Shown: positions 51,607-62,858 of the stretch, in pieces
Layout: each line of letters opens with the position of its first letter
Numbering within the stretch: position 1 is the stretch's first letter
DNA from: Schizosaccharomyces osmophilus
Lineage: Eukaryota; Ascomycota; Schizosaccharomycetes; Schizosaccharomycetales; Schizosaccharomycetaceae
Reading direction: 5' to 3'
Assembly (NCBI RefSeq): GCF_027921745.1
Contig: NC_079238.1
Coordinates: 4,898,001-4,962,000, forward strand
DNA length: 64,000 bases
Made by a program: the position numbers and the translations under genes
The notes under the pieces: generated by a model
Database searches by the model: none
What the model was told of the DNA's origin: nothing
What the model saw: the letters and a program-made list of their open reading frames with translations, nothing else

Positions 51607-52016
51607 ACTGTTGATTTGTCTACCAATTTTCAAGTATGTAACTCTTTAGAAAGCTAGTACTTATCCACTTTTCTTCGTCTACAATTCCTTGAAATCCGCT
51701 ATTATTTTACCTTACGGTGATTTTACTACAATATGACAATTTTATACTTTTTCTAACATCGGTTATGTTTCTACCGTATACTTCTAAAACATAGCGCTTT
51801 TAGTAAAAATATAATTCCATAAATTCTTCTTTTTATTTCCTTATAGTAAAAATATATAAATTTCTTATTGTATCATAATTATCAGATCACATCGTTTAGA
51901 TAAAGCTAATTCTCTACCACTAACTCCGGAATGAAGACTGAACGATTCTTTCTCCAAACGGTTGGTCTAATTTTGGTGACTTGATTTCTTCGATCAAAGC
52001 TTTCTAAAAGCAAATC
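51607..52016. other. TENA/THI 3' region and clu1 promoter
   Basis: A+T-rich spacer. The right part (from 51906) is covered by a 70-codon minus-strand ORF listed separately. Confidence 0.5.
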
Positions 52017-52118
52017 ATGGGAGAAAAGGGTAAGATTGTTGATAAGCCTTTCACGCAGCAGACGCTGTCCAGTTTCCATAGAGCTACTCCGTCGTTTTTG
52101 AGTGAATTCATAAGCCAT
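51906..52118 (-). CDS. possible small protein (70 aa), antisense to the clu1 5' end
   Basis: ATG at 52118 in good context (A at -3, G at +4), 70 codons, starting MAYEFTQKRRSSSM and ending FIPELVVEN. Composition is normal for a protein: an Arg-rich N-terminus, then a helical RLINNLTLFSHDLLLESF stretch. I do not recognise a family. It runs opposite to the proposed first exon and intron of clu1, so both cannot be expressed without overlap. It may be a chance ORF. Confidence 0.3.
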   Translation of the reverse strand: MAYEFTQKRRSSSMETGQRLLRERLINNLTLFSHDLLLESFDRRNQVTKIRPTVWRKNRSVFIPELVVEN

Positions 52119-55100
52119 TTACTCTTGTGTATTTGAAACTAACCAAACTAGATAACCACCAACTAGATAATGGCAATGTCCCTTTGAAACAAACAGATTC
52201 TGCTATTGATCTGGATACTGAAGTGAATATAGATATTAGATTTCCTGATCGTACACCAACCCTGTCTTTTGCTTTGCCGCTTTCCAGCACAGTACACGAT
52301 GTTCGACAAATAGTCTTGGAGTTTTTGCTGGCTCCAACAAACACTTGCTTTCATTTTGCTCATGGAAACGAAAGAATACAGCCTTTTACTGAACTTCATG
52401 AGATTTTACATGTACAATCGCACCAGAAACTGAAAACGCTTGTCCTAGATGTTGTATTGGACCCATACACAGAAAGAACATCTAGGTTTCATTTCTTCAC
52501 TCTCTTAGATTTTTTGGACAGAAGCAATAAAAACCACAAAAGCGATAATTTTGGAATTCGTACAGGATTTTGTGCATTTCCTGAATTGGACGATCCTACT
52601 GATTCCTACCAAACGGAAGCTGTTGAGTCATCCAATTCAAAGTTTTCCATCCTCAACAAAGATTTTTGGCCCGATCATCCTAACCCCTTTGAATCTTCTT
52701 ATGACAAACTATTATCTCCTATGTTATCATCGAAATCATTTCCTCAGCATACCTGCTTTCGGTCTTTTTCTCTTTCTGCTTGGAATCCAGTTCCACCCGA
52801 ATACGCCATGCAAGGGCACCTCTTGTACTTGAGTGTAACAACCTTAGAAGGACAGCTTTACCATATCACTTCTCATGTTACGGGCTATTTTGTCAACAAT
52901 TCCACAAACACGCGCTTTGATCCCACCTCTCAAAAAGATCTATACAGCCATTCTCTCATTGCACTACTTTGTCAGTTATCTCCTCTCTTTAAAGAAAATC
53001 TTGAAGCCCTTTTGGATAAATATAGACAGCAAGATCAGATTGCATTTGCTAAAATTAGCGGTTCGATTCCTCAAGCTCCTTGGATTACAATGCCCACCCG
53101 AAATAGACCCGACTTGACGAAAACTCAGGAAGCCCAACTTAATCCATACATTGAAAATCAAGGAAACTTGCGTGATTGGAACGAAGAGATTCAATCCGCT
53201 CGAGAAATGGCTCACGAAAGTATCCAAGACCGCGTCTTACGTGAGCGATTACTAGTGAAAACGATGCAGGATTTTACTGAAGTTTCTGTTCAAGGAGCTA
53301 TTGATATTGTAAATGGAAATATCCCCCCTCTTAACCCTTTGGAGCCCGAAGATTCTCGTATGTATGTGCATAACAATATATTTTTTTCTTTCGGGCGTGA
53401 TAGCGTTGGTATATTCAAAAAACTTGGTGGGGATGCTGCTGCTTATTACGCTGTCGGAAAAGATGCTACCACCATTCGTTTATTAAATCAATTGGATGCA
53501 GTAGACCTTTCTTCGCTTGGAACATGCATTGTGGATTATGCTGGACACAGAATAGTTGCTCAAACAATTATTCCAGGTATATTTAGACAGTTGGAATTAG
53601 GAAATTCCCAGTTGATCTATGGAAGTGTTGAAGGCGAGAGAAATTTTCGTTGTGATCCATCATTGGAACCCGACTTATTAAAACTTTCTAACATCTTACA
53701 TATAAAAAAACATGGTTTTAAAGACCAAGATGGCAGTGTCATCCCCTTATATACTAGCCTAGATACCAAAGGGTTGTTGGGTTCTGATGGAAGGAAATAT
53801 TTGATGGATCTCTATAGCTTATTTCCACCTGACCTTGGATTCTTGAATCGCCTTGAACAAAAGGGGTCTAATCAATATTCTGATTACCCACATCGACTAG
53901 TGCAATTTCGTCCCGAATTAATACAGTCATTTTGGGAAACCACTTTAAATGAAGAGCAAGAAGAAAAGGAAGCCTCTTCCGAAGATAAACATATCAACGA
54001 ACCGCTTAAAAATACAGTTTTAAATCAAAATGGTAACGAAGTACCAGAAGCTTCTCAAATCCCATTAAAGATAAAGGATAATGCCTCGCAAGAAAACTGT
54101 CTTTTCAATCCTAATGTTCGTCATCCTTCTTATAAATATCCGGAACACGAAGAAGACGAATATAAACATGACATTTCGCTTCTCAAGAAAGTTTCTACTT
54201 TTCTTACTACGAACGTGATACCCCATTTTATTGATTCTATATGCAATGATTCGTCTTTTCTGCCAATTGATGGTATTGCCCTCTCCAGAGCATTACACCG
54301 TAACGGAATTAACATAAGATACCTTGGGGATATGCTAAATTTAATTTTTGATGAATATCCACAAAATACTGCCACGATACATCTTTTTACCAGTGAAATT
54401 TTTGCAAGATCTGCAAAGCATATAATTCGAGCTTACCTATCCAAAACTCCACGTTGTTTAAGAAGCTATGTCATATCTCATATCTTTAATTGTTTGCTTG
54501 CTGCAGATGAAGACGATCTGTCATCTCCTTTTTTGCCTGAAGAATCCGTTTTAAAATTGTATCCTGAGGTTTGCCAAATGCTTGTATCAATGTCGCCAAA
54601 ACTGGCATGGGAGTTGTTAGTGAAGGAGTCTCAATCAAGATTTGGTTATGAAGTACCCCTTAGATTTGTTAAGGAAGCCAATCACTTATCCTTAATTCGC
54701 CTCGTTTGCCTGAAGTCTGGTATTCAACTGGCATGCAACGATTATTTTAATAAAGAAGATATTACTGAAGCCGATAATCAGGCTTCTGGATCAAAAAATA
54801 AAAAAAACAAAAAAAAGAAGAAGGAAAAGAAGGCTAAGCAAGATGATTGTTCAAATTTGACTAACTCATTTCACAAATTTTTGCCTAAAGACATTCTTAA
54901 TCTAGTACCGGTTGTGAAAAGTACTGTCCCTTATAGCTCATTGGCACAAGAATCGTTGGATGCTTCCAAGGTCTGCTTGCTTAAAGAGAACAAAGACTTG
55001 TGTTATGATCTATTGAATGAATCACTTTCTTTACATGAACAAATTTATGGTGTATTTCATCCTGAGGTTGCTCGTGCTTATTGTCAGTTAGCCATGATAT

Positions 55101-55642
55101 GCCATCAGTTAGGCAAAAAAGAAGAATCTTGTTCATTAGGAAGGAAAGCTTTAATTGTCTGTGAACGAATCCTTGGCTTTGACTCCTCGGAAACTATTTT
55201 AGCATACCTAAACTTAGCCTTGTATGAGTTTTCTCATAATCGGATATCCTGTGCTTTAGTTTATAGTCAGTATGCATTACGACTGTGGCATTTGGTATTT
55301 GGAACTGATCATCCTAATATGATAACCTCATATACCAATATTGGTTTAATGTTACGCTCGATGAAATTAATATCCGAAAGTAAAATTTGCATTGAGTGGG
55401 CCCTGAACCTATGCCGGAGATTCCAGGACAAGTCAAGTACCACTGCTGCAGTCAATCTTCAATATGCTCAAGCCTTAGCATTGACAAAGGACCTTCGTCA
55501 AGCATCCCAAGAAGCTCGTGAAGCTTACAAAATTTATGAGAAAAACTTGGGTTCTGAACATCAGGCCACCAAAGAAGCCGAACAGTGGTTATCCCAGCTT
55601 ATAGCTAAAGCCGTAAAGCAGGAAAAAGTTACTCTTCAATAG
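52017..55642 (+). CDS. clu1: clustered mitochondria protein Clu1
   Basis: CLU proteins bind mRNAs for mitochondrial proteins, and their loss clumps mitochondria. The long frame has no ATG near its start, so I propose a 13-nt first exon 52017..52029 (ATGGGAGAAAAGG), a 122-nt intron 52030..52151 (GTAAGA, CTAAC, CTAG) and exon 2 52152..55642, giving 1167 aa beginning MGEKDNHQLDNGN. Domains: CLU-N ubiquitin-like region (about 30-95, with DIRFPDRTPTLSFALPLSST), Clu core (about 310-570, YVHNNIFFSFGRDSVG, DYAGHRIVAQTIIPGI, QLIYGSVEGERNF), eIF3-p135-like region, a Lys-rich patch (NKKKKKEKKAK) and C-terminal TPRs (HPEVARAYCQLAMICHQLGK, HPNMITSYTNIGLMLRS). Matches SPBC530.06c. The frame from exon 2 onward is secure; exon 1 is a model. 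Confidence 0.88.
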
Positions 55643-55895
55643 GATATTTAACTATCCTGTAGATACCAATCAATTTGCTAGTCCCTTTTAATTCTTGAAC
55701 TTACGCATATTCGTAACGAACAATAAGAATAAGTAAATCATGGTGCCCAAAAACCTCATCTCACAATACTGATATATATGATATGTCTTATTGAATAATA
55801 TACACTAAATAGATTCATCAAGGAAGCATTAAATAATAACAAATAACTTGAGCTAATAAAACAAATTGGAAGTGAAACATTCAGGTATTGAACAT

Positions 55896-58148
55896 TTAAA
55901 ATTCCATACCCATATCTTCAAATATGTTCGGATTGTAAACATTAGCGTCCGCAAAATTTAAGTGTAACTCATCGTTAAACGGATACATCGACATAGTTTG
56001 GTCTAAAATAGGAGTTACTCCGGTAACTAAATCGTTGCCAGAAAACTCGTCGTTAGGAATATTTCCCTCGAGCGAATTGGCCTTGTTTTGCTGCATTTCT
56101 GAGATGCTGATATTCAAAGAATTTAAATATTCATTATTGAAAAAAGGGTTGTTTTCATGAAATATATCATCTCCTGTTTTACCTTCAGCTTGACTTGATG
56201 CTGGGGTAAATGAAGGTTGTGTTTGAACCGATTCACTGTGAGTAAATAGTGGTATTTTTGATTGGGTGGCACCTGTCTGAACATCAAATGGAGTCGACAA
56301 AGACTTAGCCATCTGATTAGCCTTCTGGATGGCAAGTTCCGCGGTAGAGATCATACTATCCAATCCATTCAAAAGAATATTAGGCTCAAAATGACGAGCC
56401 CATCTGCTAGCACAGGCTAAAAAGCATCGTCTAACGGTAATTAAACAGTTGATATCATGTCTGCAAGAAGAAGCCAGGGGACGCTTCAAAATCCCTATGA
56501 ACAAAATAAGAGTTGCAGTGAAAGCATGATTCATAAGGACCTTAAGAGAAAATTCTTGTCCGTGGAGTGATGTTAAAAATAAGTTGGTGACTGCACGAGC
56601 ACTCTCAATACAAAGAGCTTGAGAGTCCGCAGTATTATTTAATCCTCTATGGGCACAGCTTAACTGAAGGTTCTTTGTTAGGGAATGTCGATGTACGAGA
56701 ATAAGAGCCGAATAATAACCGCAAGCCATCAAATGGCATGCTCGAAACTTAAATAAAGAAGGATCGTATGGGCGGATACCTTTCGGAATTGCTGACAACC
56801 ATTCATGTAATTCAAAATCTAGAGTCTTAATTTTTTCTTTCAACTCATTTGTGGTCGATTTCATGCCAGCCACTGAGTATAACTGACGAAGAATACGTCC
56901 ATGAATTTGCATCAATTTAACAAAACACTCGAGAAAATTAAATCTTCTGAATTCATCGTTTTCTTGGGTTTCTACACAAGAAAAGTGGTAAATCGAGTAA
57001 AATGGTATAATTTGATCGATATCTTCATCCTGAAATGCCAACGGTTTTCCTGATGTAAAAGAGAAAACGCGATCCATACAATAAATCAGCCAAAAGAGGC
57101 GAGCCTTCTCTTCAGCATCCTCTTTATTAATGGACCACATTGAGCTGTTACGATGAAGGCCTAGAGTTTGGGCAACTCTAATAACCACACCCAAGCTTAG
57201 CCATGCAGAGTTAGGTTGACAAATCGCAGAAAAAAATATTGAAGAAAGAAAACATACTAATAACGTATCAAAACTCATTTTTTGGGTAACTTTTAGGTGC
57301 ACGTCCAAAACATTCATATAAAGAGCTTTAGCACGCTTAAGGTACCACTCGTCTTCACCACTGGCGATACAACCAAGAGAGAGAACAGTGATATATAAAG
57401 CATATTTGGTAATGTCCACAGAATCATCTTGGTCTTTGTACCAATCGGGAGTGCTGAATCTCTTTTCAAATCCTTCTCTAGTAAAAACTGGTAATTCCCT
57501 ATTAAATGTTTTGAAATATGCATTAACATAAGCTTGAGCTACTTCAGGTGATGGTAATTCTGCACGAATCGCTTCATAAATATCTTCTGGTTGATCGGCA
57601 AGACTACTGGATTTTGCAAGCAACAAGTTTTCAAGAGCTTTATCGGAAGCAATTCCTGAAGCGACCCTAGTAGCATGTTGAAGAATGGACAAGTTTGAAG
57701 ACGCCCCGATATACTTTTGGCCGCCAACGGGAGTCGTTATTAGCGTCCCCATTTTCTCATTGAGAGAAGCCATATCACCAGATGTAGACTCATCAGAATA
57801 AGAATCTTCTTTCAAACTTTTATCAGCTTCATCAGCATCACCGTATAGATTTGAAAAAGTCTCGTTTTGGGGAGAGTAATTTGGCACAACCGATCGTATG
57901 GTCGATTCCATTTGCTCTAGTCTAGAAACCAAAGACTTTATGTACATTTGTTTTTGACCTGTTCTTCTTTTGGGTCTTGCAGTGTATACACAAGAGACAC
58001 TATGGTTAAGACAGTTGCTGCAAGCAGGCTGCTTTCCATCGCAGCGAATTTTTCGTTTGCGGCATAAGTCGCATGCACGATTTATTCTCCTTTTATTTTT
58101 GATTTCGTTAGTTTGTGGACTATCGCCTTCAGGAGACATCGATTTCAT
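55896..58148 (-). CDS. Zn2Cys6 fungal transcription factor
   Basis: 750 aa from the ATG at 58148 (MKSMSPEGDS); the few codons upstream in frame begin with a non-ATG. Zinc cluster at residues 26-53 (C26, C29, C36, C43, C46, C53; ACDLCRKRKIRCDG), with KRRTGQKQMYIKSLVSRLEQ as linker and coiled coil. The Fungal_trans region starts near 210 (AQAYVNAYFKTFNRELPVFTR), with AWLSLGVVIRVAQTLGLHRNSSM and AEEKARLFWLIYCMDRVFSF. Acidic and Asn-rich C-terminus. Resembles general GAL4-class regulators such as the S. pombe SPBC530.05 product; target genes are unknown. Convergent with clu1 (253-bp gap). Confidence 0.92.
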   Translation of the reverse strand: MKSMSPEGDSPQTNEIKNKRRINRACDLCRKRKIRCDGKQPACSNCLNHSVSCVYTARPKRRTGQKQMYIKSLVSRLEQMESTIRSVVPNYSPQNETFSNLYGDADEADKSLKEDSYSDESTSGDMASLNEKMGTLITTPVGGQKYIGASSNLSILQHATRVASGIASDKALENLLLAKSSSLADQPEDIYEAIRAELPSPEVAQAYVNAYFKTFNRELPVFTREGFEKRFSTPDWYKDQDDSVDITKYALYITVLSLGCIASGEDEWYLKRAKALYMNVLDVHLKVTQKMSFDTLLVCFLSSIFFSAICQPNSAWLSLGVVIRVAQTLGLHRNSSMWSINKEDAEEKARLFWLIYCMDRVFSFTSGKPLAFQDEDIDQIIPFYSIYHFSCVETQENDEFRRFNFLECFVKLMQIHGRILRQLYSVAGMKSTTNELKEKIKTLDFELHEWLSAIPKGIRPYDPSLFKFRACHLMACGYYSALILVHRHSLTKNLQLSCAHRGLNNTADSQALCIESARAVTNLFLTSLHGQEFSLKVLMNHAFTATLILFIGILKRPLASSCRHDINCLITVRRCFLACASRWARHFEPNILLNGLDSMISTAELAIQKANQMAKSLSTPFDVQTGATQSKIPLFTHSESVQTQPSFTPASSQAEGKTGDDIFHENNPFFNNEYLNSLNISISEMQQNKANSLEGNIPNDEFSGNDLVTGVTPILDQTMSMYPFNDELHLNFADANVYNPNIFEDMGMEF

Positions 58149-59206
58149 TTTGGAAGTATCCAGGATCAATGTTCAATAACAAGCACTCCAAAATTTGTTA
58201 TAAGAAGTTATTTAGGTTATAGAGGAAATAAAAGATCTTTCTTGCAATTTAAGCGTTACACTTGGAACTCAAAAAATCCAAAGAAAAGTTTCGAAATGTC
58301 CTAAATCAATAAAAATAAACCAATAATTTCAAAACTTTTATATAATTAGCATCAAATAACAAATAACACTCGAAGGAAAAAGAAACCGGCCTCTTTCCTA
58401 CATATCTAGTTAGTATTTAGCGAAATTTGCAGTAGACAGGTTTGAAGGTATGGTAAGCCTTCAAAAAATTCTTGTTACAGAAAAAGGAGTACAATGTGAT
58501 ATCGGCAGGTATTTGAAGGCGAAATAAGATTATAGCACTGTTTCAAAGTAATTTCATCTAACTATTGATCAGTAGAAATATCTGATCAAAAAAACAATCA
58601 TAATCCATGAGTAAAAGCGCCTTTTTTTTTGTAGACAACATCCATAAAGAAGATTGCAATTTTCTTCTTATTTTACTTGATTTATTTCAGTATGGAATGC
58701 TTGAAACATATCGACCCAATAGAGTATTTCCAAGATCTTCAGTATGCAAAGCAAAATTCTTTCAGTGATCATTATGTAGTCTTCATTCAGAGCTGTGCTG
58801 GTTTATAATAAATTTCAGTATCTACCAAAAACGATGTTTTCTAAATGGTTGTTTCATCCTCTTTAATCTCTTCAAGCTTTATCCTATTGCAAGACATTTC
58901 AATTATTGAAAGAATGAAAGCCAACTTTTGGCTGAAGCAGAATCCGCTTAGCTATGATTTTAAGTACTTCATTTTCCGAGTTTCCAATTCATCAATTCAT
59001 TCATGACTAAATTTCCCTTTTTCATAAAACAAACATCCATATGAGTATTACCTTGTGGCTATGGGAGTCAACGTACATTAGAGAGAGAAAAAAGATGTTT
59101 TTCACCATTGACATTGAACAAAATGGAAGAGACTAAACATAATATATGGTTTGATGGATTGAGGATCCATACAGTTTGTCAATACTACAAAAAGCGAAGC
59201 TAGCTT
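58149..59206. other. upstream region of the Zn2Cys6 gene and mod5 3' region
   Basis: A+T-rich. Small plus-strand ORFs at 58449 (25 codons, MVSLQKILVTEKG...) and 58692 (38 codons, MECLKHIDPIEYF...) are separated by intron-like signals, but I could not build a consistent gene. No RNA gene is seen. Confidence 0.45.
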
Positions 59207-60899
59207 TTATGCAATAACACAGCAGAGTTTTTCTAATTTTGATTTCTTTTTCTTTTTCGGGACATGGGTAGTCGCCTTTGGAGTTTGTTGGTTAATCGGT
59301 GCTGTTTGAGGAACTGGTGCTGGCTCAGGAGCTGCAAAATTTCGAAGCTCAGAATCTGAAGCAACCCCACCCTTTTCTCGTGTTTGAGGGTGTGTGGATC
59401 TTTGACGGAGCGAATCATTGTAGTCGGAAACAATAGAAACATCTTCCTGGGGTGAAGGATTCGCGTTCGATTTTGGGTTAGTACGGAATGGGGAACCTTT
59501 TGAAAACCGGGGATTCTCACTTGCGTAAGGAGCAGGTGAGTTGGTGGATTCGGTACGCGAAGAAGGATTGTAGACATTTGACGCAGAAGCTTCTTTTTGA
59601 TGACTACTGTCTAAATCATCATCAACGCTGCTTAAGTGAAGTTTGAAAAATAAATCACTATTATTTGGCAGAGGTTGGAAGGAATTGACAGAACGTGAAA
59701 GAGCGTCGGATGACGCGGCGCTAGTATTGTCGGCAGGATGAGAGCTGGCCTCATAGGTGTTTGGAGTATGCATACCCGAATCCATTAGTTGATTCTCTTG
59801 TTTCTCTGAAGACGGAGAAGTAGGGTTTGAAGGCAACGGTGGCATAGGTGACTCTCGAGGGTTCCGTTTATTGAGGGTTCGAGCAGGCGAGTATGTAGCT
59901 GCAGATTTCATGGCTTCATATTCTTCAGATTGGGATGGAGAAGGTGCTGGAACAGAATAAGGTCTGGATTTTGATGAATCGGCCGGCGAAGCAGTTGATT
60001 GTTGCAAAGGCCAAGCAGCATGTTTGCTGTTAATCTTTGGTATGGGAATATCTCTAGGAGGATTTTCCAAGTGTGAAACAGCGCGCATTGTATTCTTTGA
60101 GAGCTGAGCAATAGATCGTTCCAACCTTTCCATGGTGAAATTCAGTCTCGAATCTAGAGTAGATGTATCTAACAGTGCTGGAGAAGCACTCTTTACTTTG
60201 TTGGCATACCGCTGACGGTTTTGAACCTGGGAAAGCTCTAAATAGCGTCTTCTTGTTTCAGTACCAACATCAAATGCTCGGTAATTGGGATTTACATTTA
60301 TGGCAGGGACTGCAGACAAACTGTCAGGCGAGGCAGATTCACGATCCTTTTGATTGCTTGGGAAAAATGAAAACTTCTTTTTTTGGTGCAATGAAGGAGA
60401 GTTCAAATCGATGATTTCCTTGTTTGAAGAAGTAAAAGAATGTAGAGGAACCGAACCTGGGGTCGGGCCCGACGAAGTAAAAGGTCTCCTTATGTTATTA
60501 TAGACCTTTAAAGGAGAATTACTTTCCTCATTCGTGATGGGTACATCAGAAACGTTTGGAAAAATCTCTGTTTTCATCACAAGGCCATCATCGTGGATAA
60601 CATCAGGAGCCTCGTCGACATCCGAAAGCTCATTGAGTGGAAGAGCAGTTGTTGTTTTTGGTCTTGATTCTTGGATATTCTATACAATTGGATGCATACT
60701 CATAGGTCCATCTCACAAAAGGACCCATGAGACATCAACGTTAGTCATTACAATCTAAATAATCTAGAAATATTGAACAGATGAAGCCATAAAAACATAA
60801 TTCCAAGCTTCATAGATTCAAAGTTAATGTATCACTTACTTCTTGAAAGTTTGGTCTCCAAAAGGAAGGGATCGAAGAATCCGTAGCTAAAACAGACAT
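59207..60899 (-). CDS. mod5: polarity factor Mod5 (prenylated Tea1 anchor)
   Basis: Mod5 anchors the cell-end marker Tea1 at the plasma membrane of cell tips. Two exons, 60840..60899 (MSVLATDSSIPSFWRPNFQE) and 59207..60679, give 510 aa; the 160-nt intron starts GTAAGT and ends TATAG, phase 0. The protein is almost wholly disordered and Ser/Pro/Asn-rich, with a short helical block near residues 165-200 (RLNFTMERLERSIAQLSKN). The C-terminus is the diagnostic part: a Lys-rich stretch (VPKKKKKSKLEKL) followed by CCVIA, a CaaX box (CVIA) with an extra Cys, as expected for a farnesylated, membrane-bound protein. Gene order (Zn2Cys6 factor, mod5, bag102) matches SPBC530.05-.03c. Call rests on tail plus synteny. 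Confidence 0.85.
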
Positions 60900-61903
60900 A
60901 CAAGGAAGGAATATAAATGATAGACTTTAATAGAAAGCAAACTTAACAAAAAACGCGAGATTTGAAGTTTTTCTAATTCTATATGGTTCGCTGAGAAAAG
61001 CGCGTCTCAGCTGAGGTGAAGGCCTTTGAAAATGACAAAGTCAACAAAGGAGAGTACTCAAATTGAAAGAGTCTAACTCTTTTGGATGAAAAATTACAAT
61101 GGTTTAGCTAAATAAAATTTAGAGTCGTGTTTTCTGTTGCAAATCGACTTTACTGAACAGTTTGTGAAAGTACGAATTCATAGGAACGCGTTTAATTTCA
61201 ATCGGAGGAGGGTTATGAAACAAAATTCGGTGTGACACGTCTTAAAGCTTTGGAACCTACGAAGAAAACGCGTTGATCAGGCCTTACGTTTGATGAAAGT
61301 CAACATCCTCTTTCCTCTGAAGAAAGAAGAGATACAAACCATCTATTGACGAACATTGCTGAAAAGGGAAGGAAAAAATTGTACTCTTCCCTTGCTCTCA
61401 TGGGTCAATTCATCAGTCTGAAACGTCGCGTTTTCAAACATTCAACCGAAAACGGATTAAGAAATCAATGAAACTTGCTGCAAATTTTCAGTCGTTCCTG
61501 AAAATGGTAAAAAGAATGCATAAGGGAACTTTTATAAGCTATAGAAAGACCAGGTAGCAGAATGAGAGGTTTGCTTCTTGACATTTGAATCTTTTATTAA
61601 CGCACCATATTATTAACTTAAAACTTCACGTACTCATAACTTTCTTCCAGCAACAACAAGCGAGCATAGCGATTGCTGGCTTCGTTCATTGCCTTGTCTT
61701 TTGGTACCCTAAGACTGACCATAGAATTAACCAAACTTTCAATAGCGGACGACTTTGGCAGGATTCCACGTTCTAAGCTTAAAAAATACACAATCAAGAA
61801 AGAAACACAAGGGATTCAGCTACCCTGTGAGTCGTAAAGTGCCTATAGCAAGGATATCAAATTGTTTTGATCACTACCTTGGTACTATAACCTTTGCCGA
61901 GAG
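60900..61903. other. intergenic region between divergent mod5 and bag102
   Basis: A+T-rich, both promoters. Overlapping open stretches on both strands at about 61615-61780 (minus strand ending LLLLEESYEYVKF; plus strand ending GRLWQDSTF) lack a usable ATG exon and are unrecognised. Confidence 0.45.
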
Positions 61904-62539
61904 ATGAATTCGTACCTTTTAGGTTTCCATTCTTTGGAAAAACGTTATTGGGTTTCTTTCATTGTGGTTTCTGTCACGGTTCTACTAGGCATAGTCATTC
62001 GGAAGAAGACCCAAAAGACTGAAGAAACTATCGTCGTCAAGTACCAAGATGAGCGGCTAAGGTTTGTTTTTCGACAACCAAGACTCTCCAAGGTTTCTTA
62101 CTTAAATCTTCTTCAGCGGGTTTGCAAAGCCTTTGGGGTTGTTCCTGAAAAGGTATATTTGGAGTTTGATGGAAAAGAGCTTCAAGATGTCTCTCTTGCC
62201 CAACAATATATAAGAGATGGATCTGTATTACATTTAAAGCCACATCCTCTTAGTCCTGCCTCACAGCAAATTGAAGCGTATAAAGCAGACCTGCAAAAGA
62301 ACGTTCTTCCCCTTGTGCAGCAATTTTGCTCCTCTCCTCCCTCTGATGCGCAAGCGGTTCAAGACGAACATGTTCGTCTTACAGAGACTTTGCTTGGCAG
62401 AATGATTCGCCTTGATGCTATTGATGTTCAGGACGAGCCTGATACACGTTTAAAGCGAAAAGAAACTGTCCGATGGACACAAGGGTTTTTCCAGGAACTA
62501 GATATAACGAAATCTAACTCTCTAAAAGGGTTGAAATAA
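61904..62539 (+). CDS. bag102: BAG-family co-chaperone Bag102, membrane-anchored
   Basis: 211 aa, intronless. BAG proteins release nucleotide from Hsp70. An N-terminal membrane segment (about 15-31, WVSFIVVSVTVLLGIVI) is followed by basic residues (RKKTQK), suggesting anchorage at the ER/nuclear envelope with the rest cytosolic. A ubiquitin-like domain lies at about 45-105 (TIVVKYQDERLRFVF, EFDGKELQDVSLAQQYIRDGS). The BAG domain is C-terminal (about 108-205: IEAYKADLQKNVLPLVQQFC, LTETLLGRMIRLDAIDV, ETVRWTQGFFQELD). In S. pombe Bag102 works with Hsp70 and the proteasome in protein quality control. Matches SPBC530.03c. The next gene, kish, starts 319 bp downstream on the same strand. Confidence 0.92.
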   Translation: MNSYLLGFHSLEKRYWVSFIVVSVTVLLGIVIRKKTQKTEETIVVKYQDERLRFVFRQPRLSKVSYLNLLQRVCKAFGVVPEKVYLEFDGKELQDVSLAQQYIRDGSVLHLKPHPLSPASQQIEAYKADLQKNVLPLVQQFCSSPPSDAQAVQDEHVRLTETLLGRMIRLDAIDVQDEPDTRLKRKETVRWTQGFFQELDITKSNSLKGLK

Positions 62540-62858
62540 CATTTTTTGGACCTGTTTGCGTCTAAATTGACTAGATAATCTGCTCACTAAAACTATATGC
62601 ATTGCTTTTGCTTTTCACGACTCAATATTACTTCTTTTTCATACTTTCAAAACTTCACAGCATCTTTTTTTACACTTTCGTATGCATAAATTCTGTTGTG
62701 AACAACATATGTTTACTAAAGCATTTTCCTTCTATGCCGTAAACGGAATTTACAACCTGCTTCGAACTCTTTATATGGAAAGCCAGGTCCATTCATTTTC
62801 TCTTTACCACTATTGAATTCTTTCCTTTTTCTCAGTAAAAATCCCGAATTTTATACCT
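62540..62858. other. bag102-kish spacer
   Basis: T-rich sequence that should contain the bag102 poly(A) region and the kish promoter. Nothing else is seen. Confidence 0.5.

Noticed and set aside
52127-52151. Non-ATG (GTG) start for clu1
   Set aside because: An in-phase ATG exon with good splice signals explains the start better.
61618-61780. Minus-strand open stretch ending LLLLEESYEYVKF, and plus-strand stretch over the same DNA
   Set aside because: No ATG exon upstream within reach; both strands look equally protein-like, which suggests chance.
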